Below, piece after piece: positions 6,792-12,168 of a stretch of 12,168 bases of DNA. The DNA lies in assembly GCF_030151805.1 (NCBI RefSeq), contig NZ_JASLCN010000133.1:1-12168 (forward strand). The letters run 5' to 3'. This DNA is from Fluviicola sp. (GTDB taxonomy: Bacteria; Bacteroidota; Bacteroidia; Flavobacteriales_D; Crocinitomicaceae). The translations under genes were made by a program, and so were the position numbers. Positions within the stretch are counted from its first letter, which is position 1. Each line of letters opens with the position of its first letter. The notes under the pieces are model-generated. The model was not told the DNA's origin, did not search any database, and saw only the letters and a list, made by a program, of their open reading frames with translations.

Positions 6792-7181
6792 ATGCCTCAA
6801 AACAAATTTGCTCTTGCGCGATATGCCGTTATCGATGAGCTGCTGAAGAAAAATACCTATGTAAAAACCTCCACCATTAAAGAAACCTGCAAAAGAGATC
6901 TCGGATATGAGGTTTCCCAGCGTACTATTCAACTGGATTTAAGTTCCATGAAGAACGATAGCTTTCTCGGGCTTTTTGCTCCTATTGAATACTGCAACAA
7001 ACGAAAAGCTTACTACTACAGAGATTCGGATTACCAATTCGGATACCAGCAATTGAAGCTGAGTGAAGTTCATTTACTCGAAAATGTCTGCAGTATTGCT
7101 TCCCGACATCTGAAACCGGATCAGAGAATGATTCTGGGGGATGTTCTTTTCAAAATCAAGAAAAGATACATGGCGAAATAA
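6792..7181 (+). CDS. short HTH protein resembling the N-terminus of WYL-domain regulators
   Basis: This 129-aa protein is a predicted DNA-binding transcription factor. Residues 5-60 fit the HTH_11/DeoR-like winged helix found at the N-terminus of WYL-domain regulators in Bacteroidota: FALARYAVIDELLKK (helix 1), KTSTIKETCKRDLG (helix 2), VSQRTIQLDLSSMKND (recognition helix), then the wing LGLFAPIEYCNKRKAYYYRD (59-78). In full-length relatives a WYL sensor domain follows and the protein is about 300 residues or more. Here only a 50-residue helical tail follows (LSEVHLLENVCSIASRHLKP) and then a stop; the 61-bp gap before the next gene is too short to hide a lost WYL domain. It lies directly upstream of the injection-system genes on the same strand, making it a plausible local regulator, by position only. 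A GTCGCA/TGCGAC dyad lies in its own leader. Confidence 0.85.
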   Translation: MPQNKFALARYAVIDELLKKNTYVKTSTIKETCKRDLGYEVSQRTIQLDLSSMKNDSFLGLFAPIEYCNKRKAYYYRDSDYQFGYQQLKLSEVHLLENVCSIASRHLKPDQRMILGDVLFKIKKRYMAK

Positions 7182-7242
7182 AACTTCGCAATTCAAACTT
7201 ATCCTTGTAGGCTGATATTTATTGTTACCATTTCACTGAAAC

Positions 7243-7791
7243 ATGATTTTTAAAGCGATACAACTTCTCTCCGGACAACTGAACGATTATCTGAAACTCC
7301 AATTCAGGTTAACGGAAGATATTGTATTCATTTCACCGATCAAAGACTCGGCTAAAAATTTTCCGAACCGCGTGGGAATTACCGTTGTGGGATTGGAACG
7401 CGAAACGGCCGGTGGAATCAGTTTTCAGCGAAAGGTTATTTCTGAAACAGCTTCGGCTCAAAGTGCTCCTTCGTGGCAGGTCAGTCTGAACATTCTGATC
7501 TCCGTGATTTTCCAGGAAAAGCAATACGAAGAATCTCTTCGGCTGTTTTCGGCGGTAGTAGCCTTCATTCAGAAAAACAACATGATCCGCTCTTCCAACG
7601 AAGGTCTTTCCTTTTCACTGGAAGTGATGAATCTAAGCATGCACGAACTGTCAAACCTGTGGAGTATCTGCGGGGAAAATTATTATCCGTCGGTGGTTTG
7701 TAAAATCCGCCTGCTCGAAGTTGATGCAGGTGAAATCATCGACCTGTCTCATCTCATTACTAAACCGGAACAAAACACAGGACTCAAATGA
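7243..7791 (+). CDS. DUF4255 protein, Pvc16/Afp16-type tube cap component of a contractile injection system
   Basis: This 182-aa protein belongs to DUF4255 (Pvc16 N-terminal domain). In eCIS particles, Afp16/Pvc16 caps the end of the inner tube away from the baseplate and helps fix particle length. Matching segments are the N-terminal helix and strand AIQLLSGQLNDYLK...DIVFISPI (5-33), the strand VGITVVGLERE (44-54), the central SLNILISVIFQEKQYEESLRL (81-101) with AVVAFIQKNN, and the C-terminal LSNLWSICGENYYPSVVCKIRLLEV (136-160). It is little more than this domain; Photorhabdus Pvc16 is longer, with a C-terminal extension missing here. It starts the structural operon, 61 bp after the regulator, and its stop overlaps the next start (ATGA at 7788), so the two proteins are probably made together. 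TTG at 7205-7207 and TACCATTTC at 7226 are only a weak promoter candidate. Confidence 0.9.
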   Translation: MIFKAIQLLSGQLNDYLKLQFRLTEDIVFISPIKDSAKNFPNRVGITVVGLERETAGGISFQRKVISETASAQSAPSWQVSLNILISVIFQEKQYEESLRLFSAVVAFIQKNNMIRSSNEGLSFSLEVMNLSMHELSNLWSICGENYYPSVVCKIRLLEVDAGEIIDLSHLITKPEQNTGLK

Positions 7792-8501
7792 CCAGTCAGA
7801 ATTCATATCGCATTTGGTTAAAGTTCGTAATTGCTCACGACTATTTTGACACAGAGCAGTGCGGTGTGATTCTCGAACCCGACCGGGTTACAAGTTATTT
7901 ACTTCAAAAAGCAGGAATTCTTTTCAAACAGCAGACCACGTGTTCGTGGGTCCTTATTGCTGAAAACGAAGTAAATCTGGATCCGGAAGACAAACTGTCC
8001 TTCCAGCTGAAAGCCAAACACCCGGATTTCTATTATTACACAAACCAGGTTTCATCCGATGCAGCAGATTGTTTCATGGTCGATTATCAAAAAGAAGGAA
8101 TCTGGAAAAAAATTGATGTTCCGATCACGGAAAACCGTTTGAATAACGCCAGTACGGAAACAATCAATATCCAATTGGGCATTCCTGAAAAACAGATTGA
8201 ATTTCTGGTTTTTCCATCGCAATTATACCAAATGGAACCTCTTGAAGTAAGAGAACAGCGTGGAAAAGTGCTGTTCAACGACCGGGAAGAATCCACCATT
8301 CCGGGGACCAATCAGAAAATATTTCGCTTTCTCTCAGCCGAGGCACTTCCTCTCAAAGAGAAAAGCGCTTATCAGTTTCACCTGTGGGAACTGCGAAAAA
8401 GCGGAGACAATCTTTTGAGTCGCCTCCCCGATTTCCCCTTGATTCAATCGCTTTCGCCATTTAGTCCGAAAGACTTCATAACAAGTTACATCTATTTATA
8501 A
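7788..8501 (+). CDS. unrecognised 237-aa protein encoded between the cap and sheath genes
   Basis: I do not recognise the family. The gene overlaps the DUF4255 stop by 4 bp (ATGA) and ends 21 bp before the sheath start, so it is firmly inside the injection-system operon and likely to be a particle component or assembly factor. The protein lacks a signal peptide and membrane helix. It begins IWLKFVIAHDYFDTEQCGVILEP, a strand followed by an H-D-Y-F turn, and then looks beta-rich: SWVLIAENEVNLDPEDKLSFQL, YYYTNQV, NIQLGIPEKQIEFLVFP, YQFHLWELRK. It has four cysteines in all and aromatic-rich strands, and ends KDFITSYIYL. AlgoCIS of Algoriphagus is known to use more than one Pvc16-like cap/adaptor protein. 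A second cap-side component is therefore one possibility, but no sequence resemblance to DUF4255 is obvious. A chaperone or tube-length factor is equally open. Confidence 0.85.
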   Translation: MTSQNSYRIWLKFVIAHDYFDTEQCGVILEPDRVTSYLLQKAGILFKQQTTCSWVLIAENEVNLDPEDKLSFQLKAKHPDFYYYTNQVSSDAADCFMVDYQKEGIWKKIDVPITENRLNNASTETINIQLGIPEKQIEFLVFPSQLYQMEPLEVREQRGKVLFNDREESTIPGTNQKIFRFLSAEALPLKEKSAYQFHLWELRKSGDNLLSRLPDFPLIQSLSPFSPKDFITSYIYL

Positions 8502-8522
8502 ATCAATACAATAAATCCAAAT

Positions 8523-10016
8523 ATGAGTACAATGAAAACACCAGGGGTATACGTCGTTGAAAAGAACGCCTTCCCGAATTCCGTTGTCGAAGCTGCTACT
8601 GCCGTACCCGCATTTATCGGATACACCAAGTTTGCAAAAGACGGAAACAAATCCTTGTTGAACAAGCCTTGGAAAATCAGTTCGATGGCTGAATTTGTTC
8701 AATACTTCGGCGGTCCTCCCGTTCCGAAATACGCAGTTGCTGAAGCCAAAGGTGACGAAGGAGATGACCCGAAACTGGGAATATCTACTCTCGAAATCAA
8801 CGGGAAGAAGTATACCGTTCAACGAAATGACAAGTATAACTTCTACTACCAAATGCGCTTTTTCTTCGCAAACGGTGGTGGTACATGTTACATTGTTTCG
8901 GTAGATGAAGGCTATACAGCTGATTTATCAGAAGAAAAATTGACCGACGGAATCACTAAGCTTTTGAAAGAAGAAGAGCCTACCATGGTTTTGGTACCGG
9001 AAGCTGTTTATCTGGATACTGTTGACTCGTGTTCGAATGTTCAGGTAGCAGCATTAAGACATTGTGGCGGAGACATGGCAAACCGTGTAGCCATTTTTGA
9101 TGTTTTTGACGGGTTCAAAGATGATAACACCAATGTCAACAACTTCCGTGAAAAAATTCTTACTGAGTTCTTAGACTATGGAGCCGTATATTATCCATGG
9201 TTAAACACTTCCATCGTTCCTGATACAGATATCACTTTCTTGAATTTTGAAGACCCGACAGCAGTCGCTGCCATTCTTACGGAAAATGATAAAGATGCTA
9301 AATTGACGGATTTCATTGCCAGTGTGATCAAGAAACCCGAAGATCTGAATACTCTGGAAATCGAAACCACGCATAAAGTGTTGGCGCGCCACTCTTCCGC
9401 ATACAGTGAATTGATGCGTGAAATGATCCTGATTGTAAACATGTTGCCACCTTCTACTGCTATGGCTGGAATTTACACCCTGGTAGATGCTACGAAAGAA
9501 GTTTGGAAAGCACCCGCAAATATTGGAGTTGCAAACGTAATCAGTCCGACTGTTAGTATTTCATTCAAGGATCAGGAAGATTTGAACGTTCCGATGAATG
9601 GTAAAGCAGTGAATGCCATCCGCTACTTCGTTGGTGAAGGAGTGAAAGTTTGGGGAGCACGCACATTGGACGGAAACTCACTGGACTGGAGATATATCAA
9701 CGTACGCAGAACCATGATCATGTTGGAAGAGTCGATCAAGAATGCTGCAAAAGCATATGTTTTCGAACCGAACGTGGCAAACACCTGGGTGAGCGTAAAA
9801 AGTATGATCACCAACTTCCTGAACGGAATCTGGAAACGAGGTGGTTTGGCAGGTGCTTCTCCGGAAGATGCATTCAGCGTGCATATCGGATTGGGAGACA
9901 CCATGACACCGGAAGACATTCTTGAAGGAATCATGCGTATCACCATTTTGGTGGCTATTTCAAGACCTGCGGAATTCATTGAAATCACATTCCAGCAACA
10001 AATGCAAAAAAGCTAA
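8523..10016 (+). CDS. contractile sheath protein (Afp2-4/Pvc2-4-type)
   Basis: This 497-aa protein forms the outer contractile sheath, which shortens on firing and drives the inner tube forward. The N-terminal KTPGVYVVEKN (5-15) is the classic eCIS/phage-sheath start, whose extended arm links neighbouring subunits. The conserved C-terminal core follows the family closely: INAIRYFVGEGVKVWGARTL-like region, WRYINVRR (389-396), AYVFEPNVANTWVSV, FLNGIWKRGGLAGASPEDAF, GLGDTMTPEDILEG, and the terminal RPAEFIEITFQQ. Residues of about 65-310 are the variable, surface-exposed part, including FFFANGGGTCYIVSV. At 497 aa it is longer than the shortest Afp/PVC sheaths (about 350 aa), so it carries the additional outer domain. 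Only one sheath gene is seen here, whereas Afp and PVC loci carry three; others could still lie beyond the right edge. It is followed by a 124-bp gap containing a palindromic element. Confidence 0.96.
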   Translation: MSTMKTPGVYVVEKNAFPNSVVEAATAVPAFIGYTKFAKDGNKSLLNKPWKISSMAEFVQYFGGPPVPKYAVAEAKGDEGDDPKLGISTLEINGKKYTVQRNDKYNFYYQMRFFFANGGGTCYIVSVDEGYTADLSEEKLTDGITKLLKEEEPTMVLVPEAVYLDTVDSCSNVQVAALRHCGGDMANRVAIFDVFDGFKDDNTNVNNFREKILTEFLDYGAVYYPWLNTSIVPDTDITFLNFEDPTAVAAILTENDKDAKLTDFIASVIKKPEDLNTLEIETTHKVLARHSSAYSELMREMILIVNMLPPSTAMAGIYTLVDATKEVWKAPANIGVANVISPTVSISFKDQEDLNVPMNGKAVNAIRYFVGEGVKVWGARTLDGNSLDWRYINVRRTMIMLEESIKNAAKAYVFEPNVANTWVSVKSMITNFLNGIWKRGGLAGASPEDAFSVHIGLGDTMTPEDILEGIMRITILVAISRPAEFIEITFQQQMQKS

Positions 10017-10025
10017 AACAAATTC

Positions 10026-10120
10026 AAAAGTGAGAATTGAAAATTGAAAAGTATAAAATCAGTGTTCTTACGATTTGTCTTGACTCTCACTTTTCAATTC
10101 TACATTTTACATTTTCAATT
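10026..10120. repeat. palindromic AT-rich intergenic element between sheath and tube genes
   Basis: This 124-bp gap is the only sizeable break in the structural operon. It contains overlapping perfect inverted repeats: AAAAGTGAGA (10026-10035) with TCTCACTTTT (10085-10094); GAATTGAAAA (10034-10043) with TTTTCAATTC (10091-10100); and AATTGAAAAGT (10042-10052) with ACTTTTCAATT (10089-10099). It also has two tandem 7-mers, ATTGAAA twice (10036-10049) and ACATTTT twice (10102-10115). The arms can pair in different registers. It is related to the compact palindrome at 4646-4672. It may act as a partial terminator, or as an RNA-stabilising or processing element that sets the ratio of sheath to tube protein. 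It may instead be a mobile repeat that landed in a tolerated gap. Confidence 0.7.
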
Positions 10121-10140
10121 AAATAAAAAATTAAGAAATC

Positions 10141-10590
10141 ATGGCAGGAGAAAAACAAGACAATGTATGGCCTCTACCGAAGTTTTATTTTCAGGTAAAA
10201 TTAGGTGATAAAGAAGTCCCTTTCCAGGAAGTATCCGGATTGGACATTGAAGCTCAGATCGTTGAGTACAGACATGGGAACAGCAAAGAATTCTCAACAA
10301 TCAAAATGCCCGGAATCAAGAAAACCGGAAACGTTACCCTGAAAAAAGGAGTGTTTGTGAAAGACAACGGTTTCTGGGACTGGTTCAACAAGATCAAGAT
10401 GAATACCATCGAGCGTCAGACTGTGGTAATCAGTTTATTGGACGAAGCCGGAAAACCAACCATGGTGTGGACATTGAATAATGCCTGGCCTACTAAAATT
10501 ACCGGAACGGATATGAAATCTGACGGAAATGAAGTAGCAGTTGAAACGATCGAGATCGCTCACGAAGGATTGGTTATTGCAAACAGTTAA
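10141..10590 (+). CDS. inner tube protein (Afp1/Pvc1-type, T4 gp19-like)
   Basis: This 149-aa protein is predicted to be the main subunit of the rigid inner tube, stacking as hexameric rings inside the sheath. The N-terminal PLPKFYFQVKLGDKEVPFQEVSGLDIE (12-38) is the tail-tube signature of the T4 gp19/CIS family, followed by YRHGNSKEFSTIKMPG, KTGNVTLKKGVF and the C-terminal ETIEIAHEGL strand. The length is normal for Afp1/Pvc1. It is clearly paralogous to the next gene product (shared FYFQVK-G, KEV-GL, GN--KK/KR, ETIE-A). Because its spacing from the sheath gene is long and contains palindromes while the next gene follows after 11 bp, a separate mRNA level for the tube genes is possible. The start ATG follows an A-rich leader (AAATAAAAAATTAAGAAATC) typical of Bacteroidota and lacking a Shine-Dalgarno sequence. 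Confidence 0.95.
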   Translation: MAGEKQDNVWPLPKFYFQVKLGDKEVPFQEVSGLDIEAQIVEYRHGNSKEFSTIKMPGIKKTGNVTLKKGVFVKDNGFWDWFNKIKMNTIERQTVVISLLDEAGKPTMVWTLNNAWPTKITGTDMKSDGNEVAVETIEIAHEGLVIANS

Positions 10591-10601
10591 TGAGTTGAAA
10601 C

Positions 10602-11045
10602 ATGAGTAAGCAAAAATGGGAACTTCCGGTAGCGTTTTATTTCCAGGTAAAAATCGGGAATGAAGAATTCGCGTTCAAAGAAGTAACCGGATTGTCCGCT
10701 GAAATTGAAACAGAACCTGTGAAAGAAGGAGGTGTGAACGATTTTACATACCTCCTTCCGAAGCAAATCAAGCATGGTAATCTGAACATGAAAAGGGCAT
10801 TGAATCCGATCAACAGAAACGATGTGGTTTGGATCAAGAAGATTCTCGAAGGAGATTTTTCCCAACCCATCGTTCCGCGGGATATCATTGTGAATCTGTT
10901 GGGACAAGACGGAACTCCGATTTACACCTGGACTTGCACACAGGCCTATCCGGTGAAATGGGAAGTGGGTGGTTTGGATTCCCAGGCCAACAGCATTCTG
11001 ATCGAAACCATTGAGTTTGCTTACACCACATTAAAACGTTCTTAA
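10602..11045 (+). CDS. second inner tube protein (Afp5/Pvc5-type tube initiator/adaptor)
   Basis: This 147-aa paralogue of the tube protein begins WELPVAFYFQVKIGNEEFAFKEVTGLSAEIE and ends SILIETIEFAYTTLKRS, both typical of CIS tube proteins. The middle differs from the main tube protein: VKEGGVNDFTYLLPKQIKHGNLNMKRALNP, a pattern usual for Afp5/Pvc5-type proteins. In Afp and PVC, that protein forms a layer between the spike complex and the first ring of the main tube. The gene order here (main tube, this protein, DUF5908, LysM adaptor, spike) matches that of the Afp5-6-7-8 series, which supports the assignment. It is 11 bp behind the first tube gene and 11 bp before the small DUF5908-type gene, so it is part of one transcription unit. 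Confidence 0.92.
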   Translation: MSKQKWELPVAFYFQVKIGNEEFAFKEVTGLSAEIETEPVKEGGVNDFTYLLPKQIKHGNLNMKRALNPINRNDVVWIKKILEGDFSQPIVPRDIIVNLLGQDGTPIYTWTCTQAYPVKWEVGGLDSQANSILIETIEFAYTTLKRS

Positions 11046-11056
11046 CGACTACGTAT

Positions 11057-11218
11057 ATGTCAATCATCATCAAGGAAATCAGTATCCGGACAACTATTGA
11101 GCGAAAAACAGGCTCAAACGGAGAGTTGGATTTAAAAGTTGCCAAACTGAAAAAAGACATCCTGAGAGAAGTACATGAAACGTTGCGGAAACAACGCATC
11201 AAGAAAGGAGATCGCTGA
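11057..11218 (+). CDS. 53-aa DUF5908-type protein (Afp6 position)
   Basis: This short gene runs from the ATG at 11057 to the TGA at 11216-11218. The product starts MSIIIKEISIRTTIERKTG, a strand, and then becomes a strongly charged helix (LDLKVAKLKKDILREVHETL) with a basic tail (RKQRIKKGDR). Small proteins beginning with an I-KEI/ELVIR-like strand followed by a charged helix belong to DUF5908 and are regularly encoded in eCIS loci between the Afp5-like and Afp7-like genes, exactly the place found here. Their role in the particle is not settled; a small tube or baseplate-proximal component is possible. The gene shares one base with the following start (TGATG), and its last codons contain AAAGGAG, a good ribosome-binding site for that next gene. 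Confidence 0.88.
   Translation: MSIIIKEISIRTTIERKTGSNGELDLKVAKLKKDILREVHETLRKQRIKKGDR
11204..11210 (+). promoter_or_regulatory. strong Shine-Dalgarno inside the DUF5908 gene for the LysM adaptor gene
   Basis: AAAGGAG ends 7 nt before the ATG at 11218. Shine-Dalgarno sequences are rare in Bacteroidota, and none of the other starts in this window has one so clear. It supports the chosen start and suggests translation that is boosted or coupled through the TGATG overlap. Confidence 0.55.
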
Positions 11219-11874
11219 TGGGAGAATTGGTCAAGTTGAAAATTCTGGGTTACGAAACCCAAAGTTATTCCGAATCAAAGAAAAGCGGGGATTTCACTAC
11301 GCAGGTGAATCCTACGTCCATGAAATTGGGGAAAACCCTGAATTATCAGCAAAATGGTGAAGCAAAAGGAGTTGCCAACCTGCGAAAATTCAGTTCCCAG
11401 GCGCTCGACTCACTTTCTTTCGAAATCCTGATGGATGATACCGGGATTATTCCGAGTAAAACGGGAAAGATCAAAGACCGTATCAACCAATTGGAGAAAG
11501 CGGTTTATCGGATCAACTCGGAAAGTCACGAACCCAGTTATGTCAAAGTAATCTGGGGAACCTTCATCTTCCGCGGAAGAGTGGAAACGATCAATTACGA
11601 TTACAGCCTCTTTGCCCCGAACGGAACTCCGCTACGCGTAAAAGTAACGTTCTCTTTTAACGGCTACTTCGACAAAGACACCGCACAGATGAATTCACCG
11701 GATCTGTCCCGGATCATTACATTCCGGGCCGGCGACAGCATTGCCCGTTATTGCGACGAAATCTACGGTGACGCTTCTTTCTGTCACGAAATAGCAGCGT
11801 ATAATAACTTAAGTGAATTCCGGAAAATTGAGCCCGGAACCAAAATTTCATTCCCCCCACTAGCAGCAAAATGA
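11218..11874 (+). CDS. CIS tube-adaptor protein with C-terminal LysM domain (Afp7/Pvc7-type)
   Basis: This 218-aa protein corresponds to Afp7/Pvc7, the adaptor joining inner tube and spike at the baseplate (functional analogue of phage gp53/gpX). The N-terminal domain (about 1-155) has the CIS tube-like pattern: TTQVNPTSMKLGKTLNYQQ (27-45), FEILMDDTGIIPS (68-80), then YVKVIWGTFIFRGRVETINYDYSLFAPNGTPLR (108-140) and VKVTFSF. Residues 167-214 form a LysM domain: ITFRAGDSIARYCDEIYGDASFCHEIAAYNNL ... IEPGTKISFPP. In this setting the LysM is a structural module of the baseplate rather than proof of peptidoglycan binding. The gene overlaps the upstream DUF5908 stop by one base and the downstream spike start by four (ATGA at 11871), so the set is translationally coupled. 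Confidence 0.93.
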   Translation: MGELVKLKILGYETQSYSESKKSGDFTTQVNPTSMKLGKTLNYQQNGEAKGVANLRKFSSQALDSLSFEILMDDTGIIPSKTGKIKDRINQLEKAVYRINSESHEPSYVKVIWGTFIFRGRVETINYDYSLFAPNGTPLRVKVTFSFNGYFDKDTAQMNSPDLSRIITFRAGDSIARYCDEIYGDASFCHEIAAYNNLSEFRKIEPGTKISFPPLAAK

Positions 11875-12168
11875 GTGTATCACCGGAAAAAAACAGCGAA
11901 GGTCTTGTAACCTATACCATTTACAGCGAAGGAAACAAAATCAACGATTCCTTTGAAGTGGTTTCTATCTGGATCCGCAAGGAAGTGAACCGGATAGGTC
12001 GTGCTATGCTCATTTTCGAAGCCGGAGATATGCCTCGAAAAGAAATTCCGGAAAGTGATGACGATACTTTTGCTCCGGGAAATACCATTCGCATCGAAGC
12101 CGGTTATCAAAGCGATGAAAAAACCATTTTTGAAGGAATTGTCGTTACACACAACCTGGATATTCCGG
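11871..12168 (+). CDS. VgrG/gp27-gp5-like spike protein (Afp8/Pvc8-type), N-terminal fragment cut by the window
   Basis: Only the first 99 codons are inside the window. The start is the ATGA overlap with the LysM adaptor stop. The sequence MSVSPEKNSEGLVTYTIYSE, then FEVVSIWIRKEVNRIGRAMLIFEAGDMPRKEIPES, then FAPGNTIRIEAGYQSDEKTIFEGIVVTHNLDI is the first gp27-like barrel of VgrG/Afp8 proteins. These trimerise into the spike that sits at the tip of the tube and is pushed into the target. The usual product is about 500-600 aa, so the gp5-like OB fold, beta-helix and any C-terminal extension lie to the right of 12168. It cannot be told from this fragment whether the spike carries a membrane anchor or an effector domain. 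Confidence 0.92.
   Translation, partial: MSVSPEKNSEGLVTYTIYSEGNKINDSFEVVSIWIRKEVNRIGRAMLIFEAGDMPRKEIPESDDDTFAPGNTIRIEAGYQSDEKTIFEGIVVTHNLDIP

Noticed and set aside
6658..6846. 62-codon plus-strand frame in the leader of the regulator gene
   Set aside because: It overlaps the well-supported HTH gene in another frame and its sequence has no family resemblance or plausible codon pattern.
7788..8501. Reading the unknown protein as a toxin or effector
   Set aside because: There are no catalytic motifs or secretion tags, and eCIS cargo genes usually sit at the far end of the locus. The tight coupling to the cap gene suggests a structural or assembly role instead.
10587..10907. 106-codon minus-strand frame over the second tube gene
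   Set aside because: It is antisense to a gene with clear family signature and is best explained as a shadow of its codon use.
11218..11874. Reading the LysM domain protein as a cell-wall hydrolase or binder
   Set aside because: There is no hydrolase domain or signal peptide. The N-terminal CIS tube-adaptor pattern and the position before the spike gene fit the Afp7-type baseplate adaptor.
11880..12152. Minus-strand frame over the spike gene start
   Set aside because: The plus strand encodes a recognisable VgrG/gp27 start coupled by ATGA to the upstream gene; the antisense frame has no support.

Overview
The window most likely comes from a Bacteroidota chromosome, probably Flavobacteriales (a Crocinitomicaceae/Fluviicola-like genome is a guess from protein flavour). 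The reasons are moderate-to-low GC, A-rich leaders with almost no Shine-Dalgarno sequences, a HAMP-less sensor kinase with an ETAHQMGTPL H-box, a BamE-like lipoprotein, AT-rich palindromes built on AATTGAAAA, and the make-up of the contractile-injection locus. No taxonomic search was possible.

Left part (1-5564) is ordinary and mostly of unknown function. A 58/59-bp tandem array runs off the left edge (1-367). A minus-strand pair follows: a four-helix membrane protein and a secreted protein. A 157-bp divergent region with nested dyads separates them from a plus-strand orphan sensor histidine kinase and a 367-aa unknown protein. A hairpin then separates convergent genes, followed by two minus-strand genes: a 97-aa unknown protein and a small lipoprotein. 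The 205-bp gap between these two holds several GAACAG palindromes. A DUF72 (YecE-like) gene (5618-6526) is divergent from the lipoprotein.

Right part (6527-12168) is the start of a phage-tail-like contractile injection system of the extracellular type (eCIS; Afp/PVC/AlgoCIS relatives). After a 265-bp leader comes a 129-aa DNA-binding protein that resembles only the N-terminal HTH part of WYL regulators. Then, all on the plus strand and tightly packed: a DUF4255 protein (Pvc16/Afp16-type tube-cap component), an unrecognised 237-aa protein coupled to it by an ATGA overlap, one contractile sheath protein, two paralogous inner-tube proteins (Afp1-type and Afp5-type), a 53-aa DUF5908-type protein (Afp6 position), a CIS tube-adaptor protein with a C-terminal LysM domain (Afp7-type), and the first 99 codons of a VgrG/gp27-like spike (Afp8-type) cut by the right edge. 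Baseplate genes, the ATPase, the tape measure, tail fibres and toxins, if present, lie beyond 12168.

The eCIS genes would build one particle: a tube capped by the DUF4255 protein, surrounded by the sheath, and joined to the spike through the Afp5- and LysM-type adaptors. Unusual points are the unknown 237-aa protein in the cap-sheath interval, the WYL-less regulator at the head of the locus, and an AT-rich palindromic element between the sheath and tube genes. A compact version of that element lies at 4646-4672.
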